Assembly (NCBI RefSeq): GCF_000337835.1
Contig: NZ_AOLM01000024.1
Location: forward strand, 35,466 to 99,465
Origin: Haloferax sulfurifontis ATCC BAA-897
Lineage (GTDB): Archaea; Halobacteriota; Halobacteria; Halobacteriales; Haloferacaceae
DNA: 64,000 nt
Direction of reading: 5' to 3'
Positions 29,339-37,796 of this stretch are shown piece by piece. Both the position numbers and the translations under genes were made by a program. A model generated the notes under the pieces. The model was not told the DNA's origin, ran no database searches, and was given only the letters and a program-made list of their open reading frames with translations. How positions within the stretch are numbered: the first letter of the stretch is position 1; each line of letters starts with the position of its first letter.

Positions 29339-29907
29339 CGGCGCTCACCCGCGGGGTCGTCGGCGGTGCCGACTCGCTCTATCGCGGCGACGGTCCGTTC
29401 GGCGCGGTCGGAAAGCGACGACTGACCGGACAGCAGGAGTCGGACGCGCTGTCGAAGCGGAACCGAGACAGACGCGCCGAGAAATCGCGCGGCGACCGGG
29501 TCGTCGGTCCACCCGCCGGTTTTGAGGAGCGCGGCCGCTTCCTCGGGAGCGTGACCGCCGCGGGCGACGAGCGCCCCCTTGGCCCGGGTTTCGAGGCGGT
29601 CGACGACCCGCTCGCGGGCGGCCCAGCGGGTTCGCCGACCCGCCGCCGACACGAGGTCGTCGTCGAAGTCGGAACCGGGAACCGGGACCGAAATCCGCGC
29701 TTCCGGGTCGCCGGTGACCGTGGTGTTCGGGGTCGTGTCGCGGCGGTGTTGGACGTACCGAAGGCCCTGCAACGCCGCGAGCGCCGCGACGAGGCCGAGG
29801 AAGACGTCCGTCAGTTCGAGGCCGAGCGAGACGCCGGCGATGACCGCGAACCCGGCGACCGTGGCGACGACGCCGACGAACACGAACAGCCGGCGTGCGA
29901 GCGTCAT
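29335..29907 (-). CDS. DUF7269-like membrane protein
   Basis: Protein of 190 residues starting at ATG 29907 inside an ATGA overlap with the DUF4129 gene, and overlapping the DUF58 start at the other end. Two N-terminal helices (about 8-50) are followed by a cytosolic part of about 130 residues with WAARERVVDRLETRAKGAL and VSVPLRQRVRLLLSG. This is the middle gene of the operon and is probably a structural partner of DUF58. The family number is a tentative assignment. Confidence 0.75.
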   Translation of the reverse strand: MTLARRLFVFVGVVATVAGFAVIAGVSLGLELTDVFLGLVAALAALQGLRYVQHRRDTTPNTTVTGDPEARISVPVPGSDFDDDLVSAAGRRTRWAARERVVDRLETRAKGALVARGGHAPEEAAALLKTGGWTDDPVAARFLGASVSVPLRQRVRLLLSGQSSLSDRAERTVAAIERVGTADDPAGERR

Positions 29908-30896
29908 CGGTCGCCCTCCGCCGACTCGGCGTAGGCGTCTTCGATGTTCCTGAGCGCGTCGACCGCCCGGCGTTCTCGCTCCGGCGTCGCCTCGAAGCCG
30001 CCGTAGCGAACTTCCTCGAACAACGTCGTCAGGGCGCTCACGTCGTCGCGGTCCATGCCGGCGTCGACGGCCGAGTCGGCGAACTCGGCGGGCGTCGCGG
30101 CGCGGCGGTTCGGCACGTCGAGGAGCGCGGTCATCTCGCCCCACGCGCGGAACACCTCGTTTTCCACGTCCGCGTCGCCGTCCTCGATGCGCTGGGCCGC
30201 GGCCCCGGCGGCCCGCCCGACCGCGGCGACGTCCGGCCCTTCGTCCTCGTCGACGGGGGCGGCTTCGCCGTCGGCCTCGGGCGAGTCGCCGGTCCCCGTC
30301 ACGAGCATGAAAACCGCGACGACGAGTGCGACCGCGAGGAGGAGGCCGAACAGCACCGTCGGCGGTGAAACGCTCTGGGCCGCGCCACCACCGCCGAGAC
30401 TGCCACCGCCACCGGCGGGGAGAAACGAGACGTTCCGCGCGGCGGCCGCGGCGCGAGACGAAAACGAGGACTCGCGGCGACACGCCGTGAGGAGGGCGAA
30501 AAGCAGGACGACCGGCGGCCCGACCGCCGCGTAGATGGCGAGCGGCGGGAGCAGAGAACCGGTCTCGCGGTAGACGTACACGCCGAGGAGGGCGAAGACG
30601 AGGGCGACGGCCGCGAGGATTCCGGGCGAGAGCAACCACGGGAGACACGGCGTCGGGATGCTGAGACTGCCGGACGAACCGCCGGTCGGTTGGACGCCGG
30701 TCCGGTCTGTGTCTCCGGTGACTGCGCCGCCGGTCTCGCCGCCACCGAAGCCTATCGGGCCGCCGCTGGTGACGACGGTCGAGTCGATGGTGGCGGCGAC
30801 GACCGAGAGGGCGACGACCGCGAGGAGGGCGAGTGCGAGTGCGCGGAGGGCGGAACGGTCCACGCTGATAGGTAACAGTATACGAGGTAAAGACAT
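29904..30896 (-). CDS. DUF4129 domain membrane protein
   Basis: Protein of 330 residues from ATG 30896. One N-terminal helix, an extracytoplasmic Gly/Thr-rich loop (about 45-75), then two or three further helices and another Gly-rich segment (GGGGSLGGGG). The C-terminus (about 240-325) is the DUF4129 domain with FRAWGEMTALLDVPNRRAATPAEFAD (given as consecutive pieces) and VRYGGFEATPE. It is the first gene of the operon, with its TATA-like ATACTG region upstream. The role is in the MoxR/DUF58 system. Confidence 0.82.
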   Translation of the reverse strand: MSLPRILLPISVDRSALRALALALLAVVALSVVAATIDSTVVTSGGPIGFGGGETGGAVTGDTDRTGVQPTGGSSGSLSIPTPCLPWLLSPGILAAVALVFALLGVYVYRETGSLLPPLAIYAAVGPPVVLLFALLTACRRESSFSSRAAAAARNVSFLPAGGGGSLGGGGAAQSVSPPTVLFGLLLAVALVVAVFMLVTGTGDSPEADGEAAPVDEDEGPDVAAVGRAAGAAAQRIEDGDADVENEVFRAWGEMTALLDVPNRRAATPAEFADSAVDAGMDRDDVSALTTLFEEVRYGGFEATPERERRAVDALRNIEDAYAESAEGDR

Positions 30897-31077
30897 TTCG
30901 AGGGACGGAGCGGTCGTCGGTGGGCGAACGGCGTCACCTCGGTCTCCGACCGAACCGGATGGTGCTGTTGAACTCCTCAACCGCGGCTAGCTTGTTGAGG
31001 CCGTGCTGAATACAGCGCGCGCGTCGGTCACACACTCGGCCTCGCGATTTATGTTAATACTTCATCACTACTACCGC

Positions 31078-31353
31078 ATGGAACGGTTTTACATATTTAA
31101 CGCACTCCTGGCGATATATGGTGCAGTCTTCGCAATCGAATCGGTCTCCGCTCTCGCCGACGGGAGCACAAGCCTGCCAATCATTTTGGGTAGCATCGCT
31201 GGAATAGGACTGGTGAGTGCATCCGTATACGAGATGATTACTGGCTCTCCATCCGACTTCGAGGTCGGCGACATAGGATTCTGGGCTGTCGTTTTGGGCG
31301 TTGTGGCACTTCTCTCACTTCAGATCCTTGAAATCACTCAGATTGTGGGATAG
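31078..31353 (+). CDS. Small membrane protein, 91 residues
   Basis: Starts at ATG 31078, with TTTATGTTAAT about 30 nt upstream, typical of a leaderless transcript. Three helices (about 6-26, 34-54 and 68-88) separated by short loops, including YEMITGSPSDFEVGD. It is less GC-rich than its neighbours and lies next to the origin repeats. No family is recognised. Confidence 0.68.
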   Translation: MERFYIFNALLAIYGAVFAIESVSALADGSTSLPIILGSIAGIGLVSASVYEMITGSPSDFEVGDIGFWAVVLGVVALLSLQILEITQIVG

Positions 31354-31380
31354 TAACCACTCGAAGGAGACGAGACAGAC

Positions 31381-31400
31381 CACCCATACAAGTGAACCGC
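31381..31400 (+). repeat. ORB-like repeat 1
   Basis: CACCCATACAAGTGAACCGC. It shares the CAAGTGAA core and the 5' CACC of the other copies but lacks the GTT. Confidence 0.65.
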
Positions 31401-31440
31401 CCGGAGGTACGCGGACGAAAGTCGAGGCTCGACACCCACA

Positions 31441-31465
31441 CACCACGTTTACAAGTGAATCGACG
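31441..31465 (+). repeat. ORB-like repeat 2
   Basis: Begins CACCACGTTTACAAGTGAAT, one of the best matches to the shared core, and is followed by a GAGGGGCGG run at 31474-31482. Confidence 0.7.
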
Positions 31466-31496
31466 GCGAGAACGAGGGGCGGAGAAGACACACAGA

Positions 31497-31520
31497 CACC
31501 ACCGTTGCACGTGAAGCGCG
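31497..31520 (+). repeat. ORB-like repeat 3
   Basis: Begins CACCACCGTTGCACGTGAAG. One core base differs (CACGTGAA). A run of seven G follows at 31532-31538. Confidence 0.7.
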
Positions 31521-31565
31521 GTGACGCCGCGAGGGGGGGTGGCATCGGCAACCGCGTGGGGAGAG

Positions 31566-31586
31566 CACCGGTGCAAGTGAACCGCG
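31566..31586 (+). repeat. ORB-like repeat 4
   Basis: CACCGGTGCAAGTGAACCGC. The core is intact and the 5' half is shortened. Confidence 0.65.
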
Positions 31587-31609
31587 AGCGCGACTCGTCC
31601 CTCGTCACC

Positions 31610-31632
31610 CACCACCGTTGCAGGTGATTCGG
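31610..31632 (+). repeat. ORB-like repeat 5
   Basis: Begins CCACCACCGTTGCAGGTGAT. The core differs at two positions. Confidence 0.6.
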
Positions 31633-31765
31633 CACGTTTCAGGTCGTCTGCGCGTCGACCACAGCAGACACGGGCGAACGAGACTCGCCTCCTGAGCATT
31701 GATACATGTCAGCGCTTTAGTTGAACGCGTGCTCTGTTGTTCTACTAGTCACTCTCGCGTACTCT

Positions 31766-31786
31766 CGTTCACTTGTAACAGTGGTG
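31766..31786 (-). repeat. ORB-like repeat 6 (inverted)
   Basis: On the minus strand it reads CACCACTGTTACAAGTGAAC, an excellent match facing the five plus-strand copies across the AT-richer interval. Confidence 0.75.
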
Positions 31787-31927
31787 TGTGTCTGTTCAAA
31801 CGAGTTCACGTGAGCCACGGTATACGGTAGCAAGAGCCATCCGGAAGACACCGGTCCCGACCGAACACGCCGCCCATCACCCACCGATACCACCGCCGCA
31901 ATTCACATGAATCAGATGAAATCGGGG

Positions 31928-31937
31928 TTTTAAATAA
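31928..31937 (+). promoter_or_regulatory. orc1 promoter TATA element
   Basis: The TTTTAAATAA element lies about 30 nt before the orc1 ATG (31964). Spacing implies a leaderless transcript starting at or near the ATG. Confidence 0.65.
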
Positions 31938-31963
31938 GGGGACGCTACAACGGACCGACGCTA

Positions 31964-33190
31964 ATGCGCCGGTTCGAGCGAAAACAAAACGTCTTCACCA
32001 ACAAGGACGCCCTCGGGGAGTCCTACAAGCCCGAGCGCATCGAGGAGCGCGACGACGAGATTTCGGAGTACATGGACGCGCTCCAACCGGTCGTCGACGG
32101 CTGGGAGCCGAACAACGTCTTCCTGTACGGCAACACCGGCGTGGGAAAGACCGCGGTCACCGAGTTCCTCCTCGAAATGCTCCTCGAAGACGTCTCGCAG
32201 TACGACGACGTGGACCTCAGCGTCATCTCCATCAACTGCAAGACGCTCAACTCCTCGTACCAGGTGGCGGTCGAACTCGTCAACGAGCTTCGACCGCCGG
32301 GCGCGGAGATTAGCTCGACCGGCTACCCCCAACAGACCGTCTTCAAGAAGCTGTTTCAGGAGCTGGACGACGTGGGCGGGACGGTGCTCATCGTCCTCGA
32401 CGAAGTCGACTCCATCGGCGACCGCGACGAACTCCTCTACGAACTCCCGCGGGCGCGGTCGAACGGGAAACTCGAAGACGCCAAGGTCGGCCTCATCGGC
32501 ATCTCGAACGACTTCAAGTTCCACGACCAGCTCGACCCGCGCGTGCAGGACACCCTCTGCGAGCGCGAACTCCACTTCCCGCCGTACCAAGCGCCCGAGC
32601 TCCAGAACATCCTCGAATCGCGCGCGGAGGTCGCCATCGCCGAGGACGCCTGCGAGGAGGGCGTGCTCAACCTCTGTGCGGCGCTCGCCGCCCGCGACAG
32701 CGGGAGCGCGCGACAGGCGCTGGACCTCCTGCGGCTGGCGGGCGAACACGCCGAGAACAAAGACGACGAGCGAATCACGCTCGACCACGTCGACATCGCC
32801 CGGCAGAAACTCGAACAGGAGCGCGTCGTCGAAGGGATGCGCGAACTCACCGAAAACGGCCACTTCGCGCTCCTCGCGGTCGTCTCGAAGGCCGCCCACG
32901 ACGAGACGCCGTGTCGGATGCGCGACCTCTATCAGGAGTACCTCCGGCTGTGTAACTCCGCCGGCATCGACCCGCTCGCCCAGCGGTCGGTCCACAACCA
33001 CCTCTCGGACCTCCGGATGCTCGGCATCCTCTCGGCCGAGGAGAACCGCACCGGTTCGCGCGGGAACTACTACAGCTACGCGCTCGACGTCCCCTTCTCC
33101 AGTGCGATGGAGGCGCTGTCCGACGTGCTCGCTCTCGACTCCGTCCTCGACGAGATTCGAAAGACCGCGACGCAGGCCGAGGCCGCCTGA
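31964..33190 (+). CDS. orc1: Orc1/Cdc6 replication initiator
   Basis: Protein of 408 residues. Walker A in YGNTGVGKTAVTEF, Walker B in VLIVLDEVDSI, sensor 1 in LIGISNDFKFHDQLDPRV and an arginine-finger region follow. The C-terminal winged helix includes DLYQEYLRLCNSAG and VHNHLSDLRMLGIL and contacts ORB elements. It binds the adjacent repeats, melts the origin and loads MCM. The intact motifs and position beside a repeat-rich intergenic region suggest an active initiator. In H. volcanii a comparable orc1-linked origin is oriC1; equivalence is inferred. Confidence 0.94.
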   Translation: MRRFERKQNVFTNKDALGESYKPERIEERDDEISEYMDALQPVVDGWEPNNVFLYGNTGVGKTAVTEFLLEMLLEDVSQYDDVDLSVISINCKTLNSSYQVAVELVNELRPPGAEISSTGYPQQTVFKKLFQELDDVGGTVLIVLDEVDSIGDRDELLYELPRARSNGKLEDAKVGLIGISNDFKFHDQLDPRVQDTLCERELHFPPYQAPELQNILESRAEVAIAEDACEEGVLNLCAALAARDSGSARQALDLLRLAGEHAENKDDERITLDHVDIARQKLEQERVVEGMRELTENGHFALLAVVSKAAHDETPCRMRDLYQEYLRLCNSAGIDPLAQRSVHNHLSDLRMLGILSAEENRTGSRGNYYSYALDVPFSSAMEALSDVLALDSVLDEIRKTATQAEAA

Positions 33191-33340
33191 GTTTCGTCGG
33201 ACGTCACCACTCACCGGCCGAACACCACGGCTCCCCGAACGCACGCTCTCGTTCCGACGCCCCACTGAGGCGTGCTGTTCCGGGGCGTGGCAGTTCGAGA
33301 CGGTGGTAGTTTCTTGGTCCGTCGGACAGATGTGTAGAGC

Positions 33341-34795
33341 ATGACGAATTTCCCCCCGCGGCTCTCCACGGGAATATCCGGGCTCGACGCGGTACTGGAC
33401 GGCGGGCTGGTGCCGAACCGGACGTACATGGTCCGCGGGGAATCGGGGGCGGGAAAGACCATCGTCGGCTACCACTTCCTGACCGCCGGACGCGAAAACG
33501 ACGAGGACGTGCTTTTCATCTCCTTCGAGGAGTCGGACGCCGACCTCCGGGCGAACGCCGAGACGCTCGGATTCGACCTCTCGGAGGTTCCGATTCTCGA
33601 CTTGGGGCCGTCGCCCGAGGCGTTCCTCGACGACGAGGCCTACACGATGCTGTCGCCGGGCGAGGTCGAAGGGAAGTCGACGGCGAACGAACTCCGGGAG
33701 GCAATCGAGGAACACGACCCCGACAGAGTCGTCATCGACCCGCTGAGCCAACTCGGTCGCCTCTCGTCGGACAGATACCAGTTCCGCCGGCTCGTCTCGT
33801 CGCTCCTGAGCTACCTCAAGCGGTCGGGTGCGACGACGCTGTTCACGAGCCAGCCGTCGAGCGGCGACACCGACGAGACGCTCGCGTACCTCTGTGACAG
33901 CTCGATATCGCTGTCTCGGTCCGATTCGGGGCGGTCGGTCCGCATCGAGAAGTTCCGCGGGTCGGACTCTCAGGCGGGGCCGCACGGCATGCGAATCGAC
34001 GGCGGTCACGGGATGCGCGTCTTCCCGCGGCTCGTCCCCGACTCGCACCACCGCGAGTTCACTATCGAGCCGCTCTCGTCGGGCATCGACGACCTCGACG
34101 CCCTGCTCGGCGGCGGCATCGAGCGGGGGAGCATCACGCTCGTCAGCGGCCCGAGCGGCGTCGGCAAGTCCACCACCGGGGCCTCGTTCGCGCGGGCGAC
34201 GGCCGAACGCGGCGAGCGCGCCGCAATCTACCTCTTCGAGGAAAGCAAACGGAGCTTCCGACACCGCTCTGAGTCCATCGGCATCCCGATAGACGACCTC
34301 GTCGAGGCGGGTGACCTCCGGGTCGACGCGGTCGAACCACTCTCGCTTTCGACCGACGAGTTCGCCCAGCGGGTTCGCGCCGAGGTCGAGGCCAACGACA
34401 CGAAATTCGTGCTGATAGACGGCACCGCCGGCTACCAACTCAGCCTCACCGACGAGCGAAGCGACATCCGCCGCGAACTCCACGCGCTGGCGCGGTACCT
34501 CAAGAACATGGGCGTCACGGTCGTGTTGACCGAGGAGGTACAGCAGGTCACCGGCGCGTTCCACGCCTCGGACAACCACGTGAGCTACCTCGCGGACAAC
34601 ATCCTGTTCATTCGCTACATCGAGGTTCGCGGCGAGATTCGCAAGGCCGTCGGCGTCCTCAAAAAGCGGTTCGGGGGCTTCGAGCCGACGCTCCGGTCGT
34701 TCGAAATCGGGACGGACGGCATCACCGTCGGCGAACCGCTCGACGGGCTTCGAGGCATCCTCACGGGGACGCCGACGTGGAACGAGGCTGAGTGA
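33341..34795 (+). CDS. Two-domain KaiC-like RecA-family ATPase
   Basis: Protein of 484 residues with tandem KaiC domains. Walker A motifs are RGESGAGKTIVG (about residues 33-40) and SGPSGVGKSTTG (about 270-277); each is followed by a Walker B (DRVVIDPLSQ and KFVLIDGTAG). The second domain carries FEESKRSFRHRSES, matching the KaiC/RadA-like effector loop. Archaeal KaiC homologues are linked to signal transduction. The stop overlaps the GTG of a PAS/LOV histidine kinase by 4 bp, so the pair should act together. No KaiA or KaiB is present. Confidence 0.9.
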   Translation: MTNFPPRLSTGISGLDAVLDGGLVPNRTYMVRGESGAGKTIVGYHFLTAGRENDEDVLFISFEESDADLRANAETLGFDLSEVPILDLGPSPEAFLDDEAYTMLSPGEVEGKSTANELREAIEEHDPDRVVIDPLSQLGRLSSDRYQFRRLVSSLLSYLKRSGATTLFTSQPSSGDTDETLAYLCDSSISLSRSDSGRSVRIEKFRGSDSQAGPHGMRIDGGHGMRVFPRLVPDSHHREFTIEPLSSGIDDLDALLGGGIERGSITLVSGPSGVGKSTTGASFARATAERGERAAIYLFEESKRSFRHRSESIGIPIDDLVEAGDLRVDAVEPLSLSTDEFAQRVRAEVEANDTKFVLIDGTAGYQLSLTDERSDIRRELHALARYLKNMGVTVVLTEEVQQVTGAFHASDNHVSYLADNILFIRYIEVRGEIRKAVGVLKKRFGGFEPTLRSFEIGTDGITVGEPLDGLRGILTGTPTWNEAE

Positions 34796-37368
34796 CCGTG
34801 AACGAAGACGCGTCCCGGAACGGAGCACGTTCCGCGCGTGACGCGTCCGGCGAGGAACGGATACTCCTCGCAGTTCGCGGCGCTCGCGACCGCGAGCTAC
34901 TGGCGGACCTCCTCGACGCGTACGAGGTCGTCGTCTGGGAGCGCGGCCGCGAGGACGGACCCCCACTCCCGGAGTTCGACCTCTGTATCGTCGACATGGC
35001 GACCTACCCCGCCGTCACCGCCGACCTCGAAGCGCGCAAATCGGACGCGGGCGACCGCTTCGTGCCAGTCGTGTTGACGGTCGAACAAGACGAACAGCGC
35101 GTCGCCGCGCGACGCCTCAGCGACGTCCCAGACGACGTGCTCGCGGTGCCCGCGCCGAGCGCGGTCATCCGGTCGCGGGTCGAGTCGCTCCTCCAGACCC
35201 GACGGCAGTCGCTCCAACTCGCGCTGTACCGCCGCGCGATGGACGGCGCGACCGTCGGCATCACCATCACCGAGGCCGACGGCGACCAACCGCTCACGTA
35301 CGTCAACGACGCCTTCGAGGAGATGACCGGCTACGACCGACAGGAGGCCATCGGCCGGAACTGCCGGTTCCTGCAGGGGGCCGAAACCGACTCCGAGCCG
35401 GTCGAGACGCTTCGCGAGGCGGTCGAAAGCGGTGAGAGCGCCACGGTCAGCCTCACCAACTACCGGAAGGACGGGACGCCGTTCTGGAACGAACTGAAGA
35501 TATCGCCGGTGTACGACGACGGCGAACTCACCCACTTCGTCGGGTTCCAGACCGACGCGACCGTCCGCCACGCGCTCAGGAACCAACTCGTCCACGAGAC
35601 GCAGACGCTCAAACAGCTCTTCGAGACGAGCCCGGTCGGCATCGCGGTCCTCAACGAAGACGAGGTCATCGTGCGCGCCAACGAGGCGGCCCAGGGGATT
35701 CTCGGTCTGCGGCGGTCGGTCGTACTCGGACAGCCGTACGACGCGCCCGAGTGGGACCTCGTCGACGAGCGGGGGGACCCGCTCGGCCGCGAGGACCTCC
35801 CCTTCGACCGGGTGAGAGAGACCGGCGAGATAGTCAGTGGCTACGAACACGGCATCGACGTCGCCGACGAGCGCCGATGGCTCGTCGTCAACGCCGCCCC
35901 CCTGACCGGAAGCGACGGGGAGCGAATCGGCGTGATCGCCGCCATCGAGGACGTGACAGCACAGAAGCAACAGGTGCGCGAGCGCGAGCGATTGCTCGAC
36001 CTGTTCGACCAGAGCCAGAGAATCGCCTCGGTCGGTGCGTGGGAGGTCAACACACGGACCGGAGACGTCCTGTTCACGAGCGGGCTCGCCGAACTCGTCG
36101 GCGTCGACTCGGGCGAGACGTTCGACCTCGAAGAGGCGTTTTCGTTCTACCATTCCGAAGACGAACCCGAGGCTAGAGCGGCGTTCGAGCGCCTCGTTGC
36201 GACCGGCGAAGAGCAGTCGGTCGAGTGCCGGCTGGTGACGACGGACGGCGGGGTGCGTTGGGTGAACGTCCGCGGCGTCACGACGCCGGAAACCGACGGC
36301 CCCGTCTTCCGGGGAACCGTCCAAGACATCACCGAGCGGAAGGCCCGGTCGAGAGAACTCGAACGCTACGAGCGCATCGTCGAGACGACCGCGGACCCGA
36401 TTTACACGCTGGACGACAACCTCCGGTTCGTCCTCGCGAACAGTGCGACCGCCGATCTGCTGGGCCGCGACCCCGACGACCTCGTCGGCGAACACGTCTC
36501 GACGGTGTTCGGCGAGCACCACTCGCAAGCGCTGTTGGAGTCCATCGCGTCGCTTCTCGCGGGCGACAGCGACAAAGAGACCATGGAGACGGTCGTCGTC
36601 GACCGAGACGGCGCGGAGCGACGGTTTCAGACGACTATCGCGGCGAAGTCTTCGGAGGACGAGTTCGAGGGCATCGTCTGCGTCGGCCGCGACGTGACCG
36701 AACTCCAAGAGCACGAACGCCGGCTCTCGGTCCTCGACCGCGTCATCAGACACAACCTCCGGAACAAGATGAACATCGCGCAGGCGCACGCGACGATGGT
36801 GCTGGAGCGGACCGACGACGGCGACGTGCGCGAGTCGGCGGCGGCGATCGAGCGGGCGACGAGCGAACTGCTCTCGCTCGCCGAGACGGCCCGGAAGTTC
36901 AGCTCCGCGCTCGACCCCGACGTGACAGAGCGAGTGCGACCGCAGAACGTCGCCGACTGCGTCCGCAACGTGGTCGAGGGCGCTCGGCTCAGCTACCCCG
37001 ACGCGACCATCACCGTCGACTCGCCGGCGGACACGCGAGCGTGCGCCCACGAGACGTTCGAACTCGCGGTGAACGAACTCATCGACAACGCGGTCGTCTA
37101 CGGCGGCGACGAGGTCCAAATCGAGCTCTCGGTCAGCGAGGACGACGGCCCGGAGCAGGTCGTCATCCGCGTCGCCGACGACGGACCGGGGATTCCGTCG
37201 CTCGAACGCGAATCGCTCAACTCCGGTCGGGAGTCGCCGCTTCGGCACACGAACGGGCTCGGGCTCTGGTTCGTCCGCTGGGCCGTGACGAACAGCAACG
37301 GCTCGATGGAAATCGTGGACAACGAGCCGCACGGGACGGTTATCGAGCTTCGACTGCCGAAGGCCTGA
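34792..37368 (+). CDS. Multi-PAS histidine kinase with LOV-type first PAS domain
   Basis: Protein of 858 residues from GTG 34792. An N-terminal receiver-like domain (about 20-135) has CIVDMA with a conserved Asp. PAS 1 (about 145-260) contains IGRNCRFLQG; Cys191 matches the flavin-adduct Cys of LOV blue-light sensors. Three further PAS domains follow (about 270-385, 400-515 and 525-640). The kinase part has the phospho-His in VIRHNLRNKMN, NELIDNAVVYG (N box), DDGPGI and GLGLWFVRW. It is coupled to the KaiC-like gene, suggesting a light- or redox-responsive pathway. Confidence 0.9.
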   Translation: MTVNEDASRNGARSARDASGEERILLAVRGARDRELLADLLDAYEVVVWERGREDGPPLPEFDLCIVDMATYPAVTADLEARKSDAGDRFVPVVLTVEQDEQRVAARRLSDVPDDVLAVPAPSAVIRSRVESLLQTRRQSLQLALYRRAMDGATVGITITEADGDQPLTYVNDAFEEMTGYDRQEAIGRNCRFLQGAETDSEPVETLREAVESGESATVSLTNYRKDGTPFWNELKISPVYDDGELTHFVGFQTDATVRHALRNQLVHETQTLKQLFETSPVGIAVLNEDEVIVRANEAAQGILGLRRSVVLGQPYDAPEWDLVDERGDPLGREDLPFDRVRETGEIVSGYEHGIDVADERRWLVVNAAPLTGSDGERIGVIAAIEDVTAQKQQVRERERLLDLFDQSQRIASVGAWEVNTRTGDVLFTSGLAELVGVDSGETFDLEEAFSFYHSEDEPEARAAFERLVATGEEQSVECRLVTTDGGVRWVNVRGVTTPETDGPVFRGTVQDITERKARSRELERYERIVETTADPIYTLDDNLRFVLANSATADLLGRDPDDLVGEHVSTVFGEHHSQALLESIASLLAGDSDKETMETVVVDRDGAERRFQTTIAAKSSEDEFEGIVCVGRDVTELQEHERRLSVLDRVIRHNLRNKMNIAQAHATMVLERTDDGDVRESAAAIERATSELLSLAETARKFSSALDPDVTERVRPQNVADCVRNVVEGARLSYPDATITVDSPADTRACAHETFELAVNELIDNAVVYGGDEVQIELSVSEDDGPEQVVIRVADDGPGIPSLERESLNSGRESPLRHTNGLGLWFVRWAVTNSNGSMEIVDNEPHGTVIELRLPKA

Positions 37369-37391
37369 CGCCGAGTCTTCGTTCGGCCGAC

Positions 37392-37790
37392 TCAGGCGGC
37401 GGCGACGAACACAGCGACGGCGGAACCGACCGCCGTCGCCCCGAGCATCACGCCGAGTCCGAACCCGAGAATCCGGGCCATCGCCCGCCGAGCGTCCGCT
37501 TCCGTCCAGCCCGTTCCGGTGTCGAGGTGCGCCTGCATCGACTCGATGCCGCGGCCGAGTGCGACCGCCCCGGACCACCCGAGGAGGCCGAACCCGAACG
37601 CGAGCGAGCCGAGCGCGAACGTCGTCTCGACGCTCGCCGAGAAGTCACCGACGACCAGCCGAGCGGCCAGCCAGACGGCGGCGACGAGCGCGCCCGCGAG
37701 GGCCGCGGTGCCGACGAGGCGGAACCGAACCGCCGCCCGTTCGAGCGCGGGACGCGCGTCTGCGTCCCCCGGCTCCGGTGGCGCTGACAC
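37392..37790 (-). CDS. Small membrane protein downstream of dpp genes
   Basis: Protein of 132 residues. After a polar start (MSAPPEPGDADARP), it has four helices (about 24-48, 55-80 and a pair near 105-132), plus a short amphipathic stretch. TGTGWTEADARRAMARILG joins them. It starts 7 bp before the dppC stop, so it is the last gene of the transporter operon or a tightly linked gene. Family not certain; similar haloarchaeal proteins are annotated as uncharacterised. Confidence 0.65.
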   Translation of the reverse strand: MSAPPEPGDADARPALERAAVRFRLVGTAALAGALVAAVWLAARLVVGDFSASVETTFALGSLAFGFGLLGWSGAVALGRGIESMQAHLDTGTGWTEADARRAMARILGFGLGVMLGATAVGSAVAVFVAAA

Positions 37791-37796
37791 GGGCGG

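Larger units (their letters stand above)
31377..31963 (+). other. oriC: Probable replication origin (ORB cluster upstream of orc1)
   Basis: A 590-bp gene-free stretch directly upstream of orc1 carries six similar repeats: five direct (31381, 31441, 31497, 31566, 31610) and one inverted (31766-31786). Their core is close to CACCACNGTTRCAAGTGAA. G-runs follow some copies, for example 31532-31538. Between the direct set and the inverted copy lies a less GC-rich stretch (about 31640-31765), a possible unwinding region. Repeats facing each other around AT-richer DNA next to an orc1/cdc6 gene are the standard haloarchaeal origin layout. Confidence 0.8.

Noticed and set aside
30961..31000. CCTCAA/TTGAGG inverted repeat near 30978-31000
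   Set aside because: Seven-base arms with a long loop and no gene end or element border attached; too weak to call.
31410..31960. Possible CRISPR-like repeat array upstream of orc1
   Set aside because: Repeats are imperfect, spaced irregularly (about 45-70 bp, then 155), one is inverted, and no cas genes are near; origin repeats fit better.
31961..34966. 1,001-codon antisense frame over orc1 and the KaiC-like gene
   Set aside because: Its frame follows the complementary codon pattern of orc1 and kaiC. The sense genes have all expected catalytic motifs.
34897..37578. 893-codon antisense frame over the PAS kinase
   Set aside because: Shadow of a confident gene with all kinase and PAS motifs on the plus strand.
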